Part shown: positions 15,672 through 24,973 of the stretch, piece after piece
Position numbering within the stretch: position 1 is the stretch's first letter
Layout of the letters: the number at the start of each line of letters is the position of its first letter
Source: Jejuia sp040720935
GTDB taxonomy: Bacteria; Bacteroidota; Bacteroidia; Flavobacteriales; Flavobacteriaceae
NCBI RefSeq assembly: GCF_040720935.1
Contig: NZ_JBFDAE010000009.1
Span: 1-64,000, forward strand
DNA: 64,000 nucleotides
Direction of reading: 5' to 3'
Made by a program: the position numbers and the translations under genes
The notes under the pieces: model-generated
Seen by the model: the letters and a program-made list of their open reading frames with translations, nothing else
The model's database searches: none
Told to the model about the DNA's origin: nothing

Positions 15672-17930
15672 TTAATCTTCCTTTTTATTTTCTCTAGGTC
15701 TGCGATCATCACGACGGTTGTCACGCCCGCGATTATCTCTACCTCTGTTATCGCGTCCACCACGACTATCTCTAGAATTGTCTCTTGGTGGTCTTGCAAC
15801 ATAACCTTCTGGTTTTGGTAAAATTGCTTTACGGGATACTTTTTCTTTGCGTGTTCTTGGATCTTGTCCAAAATACTTCACATCAAAAACATCACCCATA
15901 TTTACAACGTCTGAAACATTTTCTGTACGTTCCCAAGCCAATTCACTTACGTGTAATAAAACCTCGTTTCCTGGTGCATCAGTATATTCAACAACAGCAC
16001 CAAAATCTAACATTTTGATTACTTTTACTTCATATACTTTACCTACTTCAGGCTTAAATAAAATAGCATCAATTTTTGCCAGTACAGCATCAATTCCTTT
16101 TTTACCAACACCTAAAATTTCAACAATACCTTCCTCAGTAACTGGATCTTCATTAATAACGATAGTCGTATCCGTTTCCTTTTGCATTTCCTGAATTACT
16201 TTTCCACCAGGGCCAATTAAAGCACCGATAAATTCATTAGGAATACGTCTTGTTACCATTGTTGGCGCATGCTCTTTAACTTCTGCGTTTGGTTTAGCAA
16301 TGGTGTCTGTCAACTTTCCTAAGATATGTAAACGACCATCACGTGCTTGTTTTAGCGCATTCACTAAAATCTCGTATGACAATCCTTTTACTTTAATATC
16401 CATTTGGCAGGCCGTAATACCATCAGCAGTACCGGTCACTTTAAAATCCATATCTCCTAAATGATCTTCATCACCTAAAATATCAGATAATACAGCATAT
16501 TTTCCAGATGCTGCATCAGAAATTAATCCCATGGCAATACCAGAAACTGGTTTTGTCATTTGTACGCCAGCATCCATTAATGCCATAGTTCCTGCACAAA
16601 CAGTAGCCATGGAAGACGAACCGTTAGATTCTAAAACTTCAGATACCACACGAACTGTATAAGGACTTTCATCTGGCACCATACCTTTTAATGCACGTTG
16701 CGCTAAGTTACCATGTCCTACCTCTCTACGGGATGTTCCGCGAATTGGCCTAGCTTCACCTGTACAAAAAGGAGGGAAGTTATAATGTAAATAGAAACGT
16801 TCTTCACCTTCGTAAGATGGCATATCCAATTGGTTTGCATCTCTAGACGTACCTAAAGTTACAGTAGCTAAAGCTTGAGTTTCTCCACGTGTAAAAACCG
16901 CAGAACCATGCGTAGAAGGTAAATAATCTACCTCACACCAAATTGGTCTAATTTCGTCAGTCTTTCTTCCGTCTAAACGTAAACCTTCATTTAACGTTAA
17001 ATCACGAATCGCAGCTTTTTCTGCTTTAGAGTAATATTTTGAAAGTAAATCTCCAAAATCTTCTTGTTCTTCTTCAGAAAAAGTAGCTATAATTTCTTCT
17101 TTTATTTCAGAAAAAGCAGCACTTCTTTCATGTTTAGAAGATCCAGCTTTAGCAATAGCATACACTTTATCATAAGCCATGTCATGAATTTTTTGCGCTA
17201 AATCTTCTTCTTCTCTTTCACCTTCATATTCACGAACATCTTTCTTTCCAAATGCTTCTGCTAATTTTACCTGAGCCGCACATTGTACTTTAATCGCTTC
17301 GTGAGCAAACTTAATTGCGTCTGCCATTTCTTCTTCAGAAATCTCATCCATTTCACCTTCTACCATCATTACTGAATCGGCAGAAGCACCAATCATCATG
17401 TCTAAATCAGATTCTTCTAATTGAGCACGTGTTGGATTGATTATAAATTCGCCATTAACACGGCCAACTCTAGCTTCAGAGATTGGGCACTCAAATGGAA
17501 AATCAGATAATTGAATAGCCGCCGAAGCTGCTAAACCTGCCATAGCATCTGGCATAACATCATCATCATGAGACATTAATTGTATCATCACCTGAGTTTC
17601 AGAATGATAATCTTTTGGGAACAATGGGCGTAAAACACGGTCAACAAGACGCATTGTTAATACTTCGCCGTCACTTGGTCTTGCTTCTCTTTTAAAGAAA
17701 CCTCCAGGATAACGACCTGCAGCTGCAAATTTTTCTCTGTAATCTACCGTTAACGGTAAAAAGTCAACATCTGCTTGTCTGTAATTGGAAACTACTGTAC
17801 ACAAAAGCATACATTTTCCAGATTGAACAACAACAGAACCATGTGCCTGTTTTGCTAATTTTCCGGTTTCAATAGAAATTTCTCTACCGTCTCCTAGGTC
17901 AATGACCTCTTTAAAAACTTTTGGAATCAT
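15672..17930 (-). CDS. pnp: Polyribonucleotide nucleotidyltransferase (PNPase)
   Basis: 752 residues from ATG 17930 (MIPKVFKEVIDLGDG), preferred over an ATG seven codons upstream because it matches the usual family start. It is a phosphorolytic 3'-5' exoribonuclease. The two RNase PH domains (about 10-140 and 315-540) contain GRYPGGFFKREARPSDGEVL and FPPFCTGEARPIRGTSRREV. A KH domain (IPNEFIGALIGPGGKVIQ) and an S1 domain (VGKVYEVKVIKMLDFGAVVE) follow. The C-terminus is an Arg/Gly/Asp-rich tail with GRDNRGRDNR repeats, a probable RNA-binding extension. The gene lies directly downstream of rpsO on the same strand, the same order as in E. coli, but with a terminator between them. Confidence 0.95.
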   Translation of the reverse strand: MIPKVFKEVIDLGDGREISIETGKLAKQAHGSVVVQSGKCMLLCTVVSNYRQADVDFLPLTVDYREKFAAAGRYPGGFFKREARPSDGEVLTMRLVDRVLRPLFPKDYHSETQVMIQLMSHDDDVMPDAMAGLAASAAIQLSDFPFECPISEARVGRVNGEFIINPTRAQLEESDLDMMIGASADSVMMVEGEMDEISEEEMADAIKFAHEAIKVQCAAQVKLAEAFGKKDVREYEGEREEEDLAQKIHDMAYDKVYAIAKAGSSKHERSAAFSEIKEEIIATFSEEEQEDFGDLLSKYYSKAEKAAIRDLTLNEGLRLDGRKTDEIRPIWCEVDYLPSTHGSAVFTRGETQALATVTLGTSRDANQLDMPSYEGEERFYLHYNFPPFCTGEARPIRGTSRREVGHGNLAQRALKGMVPDESPYTVRVVSEVLESNGSSSMATVCAGTMALMDAGVQMTKPVSGIAMGLISDAASGKYAVLSDILGDEDHLGDMDFKVTGTADGITACQMDIKVKGLSYEILVNALKQARDGRLHILGKLTDTIAKPNAEVKEHAPTMVTRRIPNEFIGALIGPGGKVIQEMQKETDTTIVINEDPVTEEGIVEILGVGKKGIDAVLAKIDAILFKPEVGKVYEVKVIKMLDFGAVVEYTDAPGNEVLLHVSELAWERTENVSDVVNMGDVFDVKYFGQDPRTRKEKVSRKAILPKPEGYVARPPRDNSRDSRGGRDNRGRDNRGRDNRRDDRRPRENKKED

Positions 17931-18083
17931 AAATTTTTTCTTGTAATTCAAGCATAATCATGCTCAAATTGTGTTAAACAATGGTCTCCGCCTTACTGGA
18001 CGGACAGGGTTGTGTTGTTGTGTACTGAAATAAATTCAGCATAGATGTAGTTGTTGTGTGTTTGACCAATGAAAAACTGATAA

Positions 18084-18116
18084 TCCTGAACCGATTGCTA
18101 TCGGAATGTTTCAGGA
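18084..18116 (-). promoter_or_regulatory. Stem-loop in the pnp leader region
   Basis: Nested arms TCCTGAA (18084-18090) with TTCAGGA (18110-18116) and CCGAT with ATCGG (18091-18104) form a long hairpin about 155-190 bases upstream of the pnp start. In other bacteria PNPase represses its own leader through a processed stem-loop. Whether this hairpin serves that purpose is inference. It could also be a dispersed palindrome. Confidence 0.3.
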
Positions 18117-18167
18117 TATGCTTATTCATATTACGAATTTTAAACTCTTACGTTTGAGTTATATAAA

Positions 18168-18196
18168 AACAAAAAACCACGCCTATAAGCGTGGTC
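18168..18196 (-). terminator. rpsO terminator
   Basis: ACCACGC (18176-18182) pairs with GCGTGGT (18189-18195), with a six-base loop. On the minus strand it is followed by TTTTTTGTTTTT. It starts 7 bp after the rpsO stop codon, a classic factor-independent terminator. Confidence 0.8.
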
Positions 18197-18201
18197 TTTT
18201 C

Positions 18202-18471
18202 TTATTTTCTTAATCCTAATTCTTTAACTATCGCACGATATCTTAAGATATCTTTCTTAGTTAAGTAATCTAGTAAAGCACGACGCTTTCCTACTAACAT
18301 AACTAAAGAGCGTTCTGTGTTATAATCTTTACGATTGTTTTTTAAATGCTCAGTTAAGTGCTCAATTCTTTGCGTAAATAACGCAATTTGTCCTTCTGCA
18401 GAACCAGTATCGTTTTTCCCTTTACCGTGTTTTGCGAACAATTTTTCTTTTTCTTCTTTTGATAAATACAT
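18202..18471 (-). CDS. rpsO: 30S ribosomal protein S15
   Basis: 89 residues from ATG 18471 (MYLSKEEKEKLFAKHG), the standard S15 length. A 28-codon upstream extension in the same frame is not conserved-looking and is rejected. Family blocks are present: NDTGSAEGQIALFTQRIEHL, HLKNNRKDYNTERSL and GKRRALLDYL. S15 binds 16S rRNA and organises the 30S platform. A TATATTTG element (18533-18526) fits a -7 promoter box. Between it and the start codon the leader contains a small hairpin (CGAAAG/CTTTCG, 18504-18520). S15 leaders are often autoregulatory, but that is not demonstrated here. Confidence 0.95.
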   Translation of the reverse strand: MYLSKEEKEKLFAKHGKGKNDTGSAEGQIALFTQRIEHLTEHLKNNRKDYNTERSLVMLVGKRRALLDYLTKKDILRYRAIVKELGLRK

Positions 18472-18748
18472 GCTAATATTATTGTAAATGATTGTTATGT
18501 ACACGAAAGCCTTTCTTTCGAGCGGCAAATATAATACTTTTTTGGTGTTATACATTTTTTTACGTAACTTTTACTGTGATTTTGACAATAGCAAATGAAT
18601 ATCGAAAAGATTGATGTTAAATTTGAATTGTATTTTCTTTTAATTGAAATAGAAACGGATTTAACCCATCATTTTGAAGTATATTTGGTACAAGTTGCTC
18701 TCCCTAAGAGAATTTTGAATTTTAACATATCTTTATAGCCTTATCTAT

Positions 18749-19894
18749 ATGAAATCACTCTTTTCTCAAAATAGTTTTCCTGATTCCTACGACTCCTTAG
18801 AAAAAATCTTTAACAACACTTATAACGGTATCGTCATTTTGACATTAGATGGAGACTGGATTAAAGTAAACAATAGTATTTGTGAATTGTTAGGCTATAC
18901 TAAGCATGAGCTTTACAACATGAAAATTGAAAACATTGTGTTTAGAGACGATTTAGGGGTTCATGCCACCAAGTATGAACGCTTAATGCAAGGTAATATT
19001 GATAGATATCGTGTGATGCAACGCTATTTTCATAAAGACGGTTCTATTATATGGGTACTGATTTCTGTTTCATTGTTAACCGGTTTAGATGGTAAGCCAA
19101 GCCAGATGATTTGGCAATTCTCTGATATTACAAGCAGAAAACTAAATCAGGATAAGCTTAAATTAATGCTTCGAGTTGTAAGGGAGCAAAATGAAAGATT
19201 AACATCATTTGCAGATATTATAACACATAATTTACGCTCGCATTCTGGAAATCTATCAACTATTAAAGGCTTTTTAGAAGATGAATTTCCTTGGATGAAA
19301 GAGAATGATAACTTTGCTTTGTTAGCAAAAGCTATCGATACGTTGGAAGAAACAGTATCGCACCTCACTGAAGTTGCTAAAATTAAACCTGTTGAGGCTA
19401 CCAAATTAGAGGCATTAAACTTATACGAATACGTTGAAAAAGCCATTTATAATGTAGCGGCAATTGCAAGAAACACAAATACCACCATTATAAACGATAT
19501 AAACGAAGACTTATTTATAAAAGGAATTCCTGCATATCTGGATAGTATTATTCTCAATTTTTTAACGAACGCCATAAAATATAGGTCGGAGGATAGAGAA
19601 CCTCAAATAGAACTAACATCTTCTCAAGAAAATGGTTATATCGTTTTTAAAATAGCGGATAACGGTATGGGAATAGATTTGGAAAAATATGGGGACAAGT
19701 TATTTCAACTCTATAAAACCTTTCATGTTAATAGAGACTCCATCGGTCTTGGTCTTTTTATTACCAAAAACCATATAGAATCTATGGGCGGGAAAGTTGA
19801 GGTAGTTAGTGAGGTTAATGTAGGTTCTGAGTTTTCTGTATATTTTAAAAGTGCAAAAAAAGACCCAACTGAATCTGAGGATAGTGGGTCTTAA
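18749..19894 (+). CDS. PAS-domain sensor histidine kinase
   Basis: 381 residues, no signal peptide or TM segment, so probably cytoplasmic. The PAS domain occupies about 15-130 (NTYNGIVILTLDGDW, LLGYTKHELYNM, FHKDGSIIWV). The dimerisation/phospho-acceptor helix has His160 in the unusual box IITHNLRSHSGNL, in the HWE/HisKA_3-like style of Bacteroidota PAS kinases. The ATPase domain has the N box (LNFLTNAIKYR), G1 (DNGMGI) and G2 (GLGLFI). No response regulator is adjacent, so its partner is unknown. The last codons form the left part of a terminator hairpin and the stop codon lies in its right arm. Confidence 0.88.
   Translation: MKSLFSQNSFPDSYDSLEKIFNNTYNGIVILTLDGDWIKVNNSICELLGYTKHELYNMKIENIVFRDDLGVHATKYERLMQGNIDRYRVMQRYFHKDGSIIWVLISVSLLTGLDGKPSQMIWQFSDITSRKLNQDKLKLMLRVVREQNERLTSFADIITHNLRSHSGNLSTIKGFLEDEFPWMKENDNFALLAKAIDTLEETVSHLTEVAKIKPVEATKLEALNLYEYVEKAIYNVAAIARNTNTTIINDINEDLFIKGIPAYLDSIILNFLTNAIKYRSEDREPQIELTSSQENGYIVFKIADNGMGIDLEKYGDKLFQLYKTFHVNRDSIGLGLFITKNHIESMGGKVEVVSEVNVGSEFSVYFKSAKKDPTESEDSGS
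19859..19892 (+). terminator. Terminator hairpin overlapping the kinase stop codon
   Basis: AAGACCCA (19859-19866) pairs with TGGGTCTT (19885-19892), and the TAA stop begins at 19892. The arms are thus coding sequence. It probably serves both this gene and the convergent accD gene (stop at 19922). Confidence 0.5.
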
Positions 19895-19921
19895 TCTATT
19901 TTAGAATAATGTATTTTTTAC

Positions 19922-20779
19922 TTAGGCTCTCAAAGGTTGATTTGTTATCAAATCCAAATATTGATTTACCTTATCTTTTAAATTTTTACGAAGCGTTATA
20001 AAATCTAAAAACCCATGTTCGAGTAAAAATTCTGAAGTTTGAAAGCCTTCTGGCAATTCTTTTCCAGTAGTATCTCTTACAATTCTAGGACCGGCAAAAC
20101 CAATTAAGGCGCCTGGTTCGCTAATATTTATATCTCCCAACATTGCGAAAGAAGCAGTTGTACCTCCTGTTGTAGGGTCGGTACATAAGGAAATATATGG
20201 GATGCCGGCATCTGCCAATTGCGCTAGTTTTACGGATGTTTTAGCTAATTGCATCAAAGATAATGCGGCTTCCATCATACGTGCACCTCCAGATTTGGAA
20301 ATCACCATTAAGGGTATGTTATGTTTTAAGGAATAATCTGCAGCACGTGCAATTTTTTCTCCAACAACACTTCCCATAGACCCACCTATAAAGCCAAAAT
20401 CCATACAGGCAACTACTAAATCTTTTCCTTTAGATTTTCCTACCGCAGTTCTTACAGCATCTTTAAGTTTGGTTTTAGCTTGAGCCGCCTTTAGGCGATC
20501 AGGGTATTTTTTTGTATCTACAAATTTTAAGGGGTCTTTAGATTCTAGCTTAGTATCTAGCTCTTTGAAGGTGTTGTCGTCAAAAAGAATTTCAAAATAT
20601 TCTTTACTACCAATTCTAACATGGTAACCGTCTTCAGGACTCACGTAAAAATTTTGTTCAAGTTCTTTGGTATCTACAATTTTTCCTGTTGGAGATTTGT
20701 ACCAAAGCCCTTTTGGGGTGTCCTTTTTTTCTTCTGTTGAAGTATGTATTCCTTTATTTGTTCTTTTAAACCAAGACAT
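19922..20779 (-). CDS. accD: Acetyl-CoA carboxylase, carboxyltransferase beta subunit (no zinc ligands)
   Basis: 285 residues. With AccA it moves the carboxyl group from carboxybiotin to acetyl-CoA, the first step of fatty-acid synthesis. The crotonase-like fold shows FIGGSMGSVVGEK, KSGGARMMEAALSLMQ and DPTTGGTTASFAMLGD. The N-terminal zinc ribbon of E. coli AccD is degenerate. The four ligand Cys positions are Ser29, Gly32, Ser47 and Asp50 (KSPTGKI, VSPEDGY). A TAGGTTTG box (20887-20880) is a plausible -7 promoter element. The gene stands next to fbaA, both reading leftward, separated by the fbaA terminator. Confidence 0.95.
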   Translation of the reverse strand: MSWFKRTNKGIHTSTEEKKDTPKGLWYKSPTGKIVDTKELEQNFYVSPEDGYHVRIGSKEYFEILFDDNTFKELDTKLESKDPLKFVDTKKYPDRLKAAQAKTKLKDAVRTAVGKSKGKDLVVACMDFGFIGGSMGSVVGEKIARAADYSLKHNIPLMVISKSGGARMMEAALSLMQLAKTSVKLAQLADAGIPYISLCTDPTTGGTTASFAMLGDINISEPGALIGFAGPRIVRDTTGKELPEGFQTSEFLLEHGFLDFITLRKNLKDKVNQYLDLITNQPLRA

Positions 20780-20986
20780 ATGATTAACGATTTTAGATAA
20801 GCGATTTTAGATTTAAGAATCTTTATAAAATCGCTATAGATTTAAAGGAATGTAATTTTCAATTTGGGAAGACAAATTACAAACCTAAATACAAAATTAA
20901 ACCTTTTTTTAACTTTGGGGTAACGCTTAAATGATTTTATTTAACACAGCTATTTTAAGTGGTTGTTTTTCAGGGTAATAAGTAAG

Positions 20987-21015
20987 AAAAGGTTCTGCTA
21001 CATGCAGAACCTTTT
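20987..21015 (-). terminator. fbaA terminator
   Basis: AAAAGGTTCTGC (20987-20998) and GCAGAACCTTTT (21004-21015) are perfectly complementary around a five-base loop, 30 bp past the fbaA stop. Confidence 0.75.
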
Positions 21016-21044
21016 GAGTGTAATTGTATTAAATTCACCTTAAA

Positions 21045-22112
21045 TTATAAGGTGTTTACATTATTTAAATCTTCGAACGCCTTTTTTAAGCGTGCTACAA
21101 AGGTTTTTTCACCTTCTCGTAACCAAACTCTAGGGTCGTAGTATTTTTTATTAGGTGAATCGTCTCCATCAGGATTTCCAATTTGTGCCTTTAAATATTC
21201 TGATTTGGCACCCATGTAATCTCTAATGCCACTCATAAAAGCATATTGTAAATCGGTATCAATATTCATTTTGATAACCCCATAGCTAATACCTTCACGA
21301 ATTTCTTCAACTGTAGAACCAGATCCTCCGTGGAATACAAAATCGATATGATTATGCTCTACACCATATTTTTTCGAGATATATTCTTGAGAATTCTTTA
21401 AGATTTTTGGTGTTAATTTTACGTTTCCCGGTTTGTAAACGCCGTGTACGTTACCAAATGCAGCTGCAATAGTAAACTGGTCGCTTACTTTACTCAATTC
21501 TTCGTACGCATAAGCAACTTCTTCTGGTTGTGTGTATAATTTAGAGTCATCTACATCTGTATTGTCAACACCATCTTCTTCGCCACCAGTAATACCAAGT
21601 TCAATTTCTAAAGTCATACCCATTTTGCTCATGCGTTTTAGGTATTGTTTGCAAATTTCAATGTTTTCTTCGATTGGCTCTTCCGAAAGGTCAATCATAT
21701 GAGAACTATATAATGGTTTTCCTGTTTCTTTAAAATGTAGTTCACTTGCATCCAATAAACCATCAATCCAAGGCAATAATTTCTTAGCACAGTGGTCTGT
21801 GTGTAAAATTACTGGAACCCCATAAGCTTCAGCTAAAGTATGTACGTGTTTTGCACCTGCAATACCTCCGGCAATAGCGGCTTTTTGTCCGTCGTTATTT
21901 AAGCCCTTTCCAGCGTTAAATTGCGCTCCACCATTAGAAAATTGAATGATAACAGGAGCGTTTAAATCTCTTGCTGCTTCCAAAACTCCGTTGATTGTAT
22001 TAGAACCGATAACGTTTACGGCAGGAAGTGCATAATTATTAGCTTTTGCGTGGTTAAAAATAGCTTGAACTTCTTTACCCGTAGCAACTCCCGGTTTTAT
22101 ATTGTGTCCCAT
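21045..22112 (-). CDS. fbaA: Class II fructose-bisphosphate aldolase
   Basis: 355 residues, the length of class IIA enzymes. It splits fructose-1,6-bisphosphate to DHAP and glyceraldehyde-3-phosphate in glycolysis and gluconeogenesis. Zinc ligands and phosphate-binding motifs are visible: VILHTDHCAKK, ELGITGGEEDG, AAFGNVHGVY, DFVFHGGSGS and KMNIDTDLQYAF. The promoter is readable (TTG at 22179-22177, N22, TATTTTTG at 22154-22147), and the transcript ends at the hairpin at 20987-21015, so the gene is monocistronic. Confidence 0.97.
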   Translation of the reverse strand: MGHNIKPGVATGKEVQAIFNHAKANNYALPAVNVIGSNTINGVLEAARDLNAPVIIQFSNGGAQFNAGKGLNNDGQKAAIAGGIAGAKHVHTLAEAYGVPVILHTDHCAKKLLPWIDGLLDASELHFKETGKPLYSSHMIDLSEEPIEENIEICKQYLKRMSKMGMTLEIELGITGGEEDGVDNTDVDDSKLYTQPEEVAYAYEELSKVSDQFTIAAAFGNVHGVYKPGNVKLTPKILKNSQEYISKKYGVEHNHIDFVFHGGSGSTVEEIREGISYGVIKMNIDTDLQYAFMSGIRDYMGAKSEYLKAQIGNPDGDDSPNKKYYDPRVWLREGEKTFVARLKKAFEDLNNVNTL

Positions 22113-22146
22113 TGTTTTATTTTAAATGATTAAAAAATTAATTAAA

Positions 22147-22179
22147 CAAAAATAGTGATTTTTATAGATTTAAGGTCAA
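22147..22179 (-). promoter_or_regulatory. fbaA promoter
   Basis: On the minus strand TTG (22179-22177) is followed after 22 bases by TATTTTTG (22154-22147), matching the Bacteroidota consensus TTG-N17-23-TAnnTTTG, 35 bp before the ATG. Confidence 0.55.
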
Positions 22180-22209
22180 TTAATTGACTTGAATATTAGA
22201 TTTTAAGGG

Positions 22210-22223
22210 CTAAAACGTTTTAG
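22210..22223. promoter_or_regulatory. 14-bp palindrome upstream of the fbaA promoter
   Basis: CTAAAACGTTTTAG is a perfect loopless palindrome 31 bp beyond the fbaA -33 box and 19 bp past the tamL stop. With no loop it is a poor hairpin and a better protein-binding site. A regulator is not identified. Confidence 0.25.
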
Positions 22224-22241
22224 TGATACAATCCCAAATTT

Positions 22242-24767
22242 CTAGAAAGGATAGTTGATGCCAATATTATAAGTAGCATATTTGAAATTATAATCATTAA
22301 GCCAACGATTTTGGTCTCTATAAGAAGGGTCGTAAGTTTTAAAACCGATATCAAAACGAAACACGAAAAAGCTAAAATCATAGCGCAAGCCAAAGCCTGA
22401 GCCAATGGCGACATCTTCTAAAGAATTAAAACCTGAAAACGTAGCTCGCTCATCCTCAACGTCATCAAGAACGTTCCAAATGTTTCCGATATCTACAAAT
22501 AAAGCACCGTATAAGTCTCCAAAAAGGCTAAAGCGCTGTTCTGCACTTAAGGCAATTTTAAGGTTGGCTTCATTAAATTCATTAGTAGTTTCAGAACTTC
22601 CAGGGCCCAAACCGTAAGCAGTCCATGCTCTATTGTCATTGGCGCCCCCGGCAAAAAAACTTTTTGCAAACGGAATGTTAGTGGAGTTGCCATAAGGAAT
22701 TGCAATTCCGAAAAAGCTTCTTACGGCAAACACATTTTTTTTACCTAAATCCCAATGCTTCACATAGTCAAACTCTGTTTTTATGTATTGTGAAAATGCT
22801 ACATTAAAGAGTTCGTGTCGGTCATTACGATCTTTTGAAAGACCAATAAGTTTAGAGGCATTTGCCAATAAGTTTCCGGCCGATTCAATTTTTAGTCTGA
22901 AAATCGAAAAATCTTCATCAAACAAACTTCTTCTGTTGTCTTTAATAAAGCTATAACTTGTGGATAGTATTAAGTTGTTTTCAGTTAAACGTGTTTTGCG
23001 CTCGTCTATGGCCGATATGATTTTATAATCGTTTGAGTTAGGACTTATACTTGTATTATTGTTTAAAACATCTTGAATAAAAGTGTTTGTTACAACAGGG
23101 TCTTTTGGATTTAATTCCTGGGGATAATTAATAGCTTGAGCTATGTCATTAAGTCTGTTAAAGGAATTACTGTAGATGTTAAAATAATTATCAGTTTTTA
23201 GGTTTCTTACGTATTGAATATTCAATAAATCCAGTCTATTGGTTAGCTTGCTATTTGGACGCCAATTATAATTAAACGTCCCGCTAAGGGTTTGTTTATC
23301 TAAACCAATATTTGTTTGTCCAGATGCAGATAAGGTAATTCTGGTCGTTGGAAACATGTATTTCGGAATGATCTTCTCCGTATTAAATGGCGAAAATAAT
23401 CTTGGGATTGTTAATTTTAAATCTAGTCCAAGTTCGTTAATATCAAAAAAAGGATCGTCAACATTTTTATCTATTGTCTTTCCATTTGAGGCACCAATAG
23501 CGGCAGTTCCTGATATTTCGAAGGTTTCAGCACCTTTAAAAATATTTCGTATCAATAAACTTGGGTTTAAAGCAAAACCAATAGATTGAATATTACTTTG
23601 AGATGCTTCTGCGCTAAAACCTAACCCGAATTTTTTTAATGGCGTTAAATAAATATTGGCAGTTAACGTGGAATCATTTTCTTCAATATATTCAATATCA
23701 GGATATTTAAAGGTGCGTAGTTCGCTTAAGTGTCGGTAAGTATAAGTTCTGTCGCTATCTTTAAATATTGAATTTGGTGTTATAAAAACAGCATCGGTTA
23801 ATGCTTTTGGCCTATATCTTAAATCTTTATAACTAAAGAGATTGTAGTTTTTATAGGATACAGAATCTTTAAAAGGTTGGCCCTCGTTTGCAAAAGAATG
23901 GTCTGTATAAATATTAATCTCTTTTACTTTAAAAACCTTAAAGGGTTCGCGCCTTACGGAATCGGGAGTGCGAATGGCTCTATTTTGAATATTGAAATCT
24001 ACATTTACCTTATGGTTAGTGCCAATGGTGTCTATTTCAACGGTAATATAGTCTTGCTTAAAATGAAAGATTCCAGAATTGCGCAATGTTCCAGTTATAC
24101 GATCTCTTTCCAATTGAATATTTACGGTTCTATATTGCTCATTTTTTTTAACTAGTGCATTCTTTTTAATATTTGGGTATAAACGCTCTATTACCGGCGA
24201 AGCAATATTTTCTGAAATGGAATCTAAAATAAATGCTGGGCCTTTTTCTACATTATAAATTACTTCGGCACGTTTGTCTTCTGTTTTTTCAACCTCATAA
24301 GATGCATTAAAGTTAAGCCAACCGTTATTAACAAAATAGTCCTGAAGTCGTTTAATAGACTTTTTAGTTTTTTCTTCATTAAAAATTACTGGAGGTTCTC
24401 CTGTATTTTTCAGCCATTGATTAAATCCTAATTTAGATTCCTGAAATTTATAAAACTGCTTTTTTGATAAGAACTGTTTGATGTTTTGATTGCTAGAATC
24501 GATGAGGTTATGTGCCACAACTGAATCCATATTTGGACGCGCCAAATTGTAAATGTGCAGGCGCAAGGGCGTTCCTAAAATAGTTCTATTGGGCTTTTGG
24601 TAAATTAAACTGTTAAGCGTTTCGGAGTTGTCCTTTTTGTCATCAACAATCAAGGTGTTTTTCATTAAAAGGTGCTCGTCATCAGCAACTCGTTTTACAC
24701 TATTACAAGATGTAAAACAACTAACGTAAACCAAAAGCAATAGTATTTTAAGAGAGTGCTGTTTCAA
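22242..24767 (-). CDS. tamL: TamL: BamA/TamA-family outer-membrane lipoprotein
   Basis: 841 residues. The signal peptide ends in a lipobox (FTSC, lipidated Cys21), as in the Bacteroidota variant of TamA. The N-terminal half carries POTRA-like modules (for example SIKRLQDYFVNNGWLNFNAS and VKEINIYTDHSF). The C-terminal half is a 16-strand Omp85 barrel with FFAGGANDNRAWTAYGLGPG, holding the conserved loop-6-type motif, and a final strand ending NYPF. It should help insert or transport surface proteins together with an inner-membrane TamB, which is not in this window. It is divergent from an rRNA methyltransferase gene. Confidence 0.9.
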   Translation of the reverse strand: MKQHSLKILLLLVYVSCFTSCNSVKRVADDEHLLMKNTLIVDDKKDNSETLNSLIYQKPNRTILGTPLRLHIYNLARPNMDSVVAHNLIDSSNQNIKQFLSKKQFYKFQESKLGFNQWLKNTGEPPVIFNEEKTKKSIKRLQDYFVNNGWLNFNASYEVEKTEDKRAEVIYNVEKGPAFILDSISENIASPVIERLYPNIKKNALVKKNEQYRTVNIQLERDRITGTLRNSGIFHFKQDYITVEIDTIGTNHKVNVDFNIQNRAIRTPDSVRREPFKVFKVKEINIYTDHSFANEGQPFKDSVSYKNYNLFSYKDLRYRPKALTDAVFITPNSIFKDSDRTYTYRHLSELRTFKYPDIEYIEENDSTLTANIYLTPLKKFGLGFSAEASQSNIQSIGFALNPSLLIRNIFKGAETFEISGTAAIGASNGKTIDKNVDDPFFDINELGLDLKLTIPRLFSPFNTEKIIPKYMFPTTRITLSASGQTNIGLDKQTLSGTFNYNWRPNSKLTNRLDLLNIQYVRNLKTDNYFNIYSNSFNRLNDIAQAINYPQELNPKDPVVTNTFIQDVLNNNTSISPNSNDYKIISAIDERKTRLTENNLILSTSYSFIKDNRRSLFDEDFSIFRLKIESAGNLLANASKLIGLSKDRNDRHELFNVAFSQYIKTEFDYVKHWDLGKKNVFAVRSFFGIAIPYGNSTNIPFAKSFFAGGANDNRAWTAYGLGPGSSETTNEFNEANLKIALSAEQRFSLFGDLYGALFVDIGNIWNVLDDVEDERATFSGFNSLEDVAIGSGFGLRYDFSFFVFRFDIGFKTYDPSYRDQNRWLNDYNFKYATYNIGINYPF

Positions 24768-24973
24768 ATATGCTACAATTAATCATTTCAGATGTTGATA
24801 GAACTTTAAATTCCAAATAAAATTTGTTTGGTATAAACAAAGCGTTTTTAAAACTAAACTATTGCCTTCAAAAATACATTATTTCATCTAATCTATAACC
24901 GTTAGTTTTTTAAAACCTCACAGGGCTTAAAGATATTTGTTTTTCTTTATGTTTGTATAACTATTCTAAAGGG

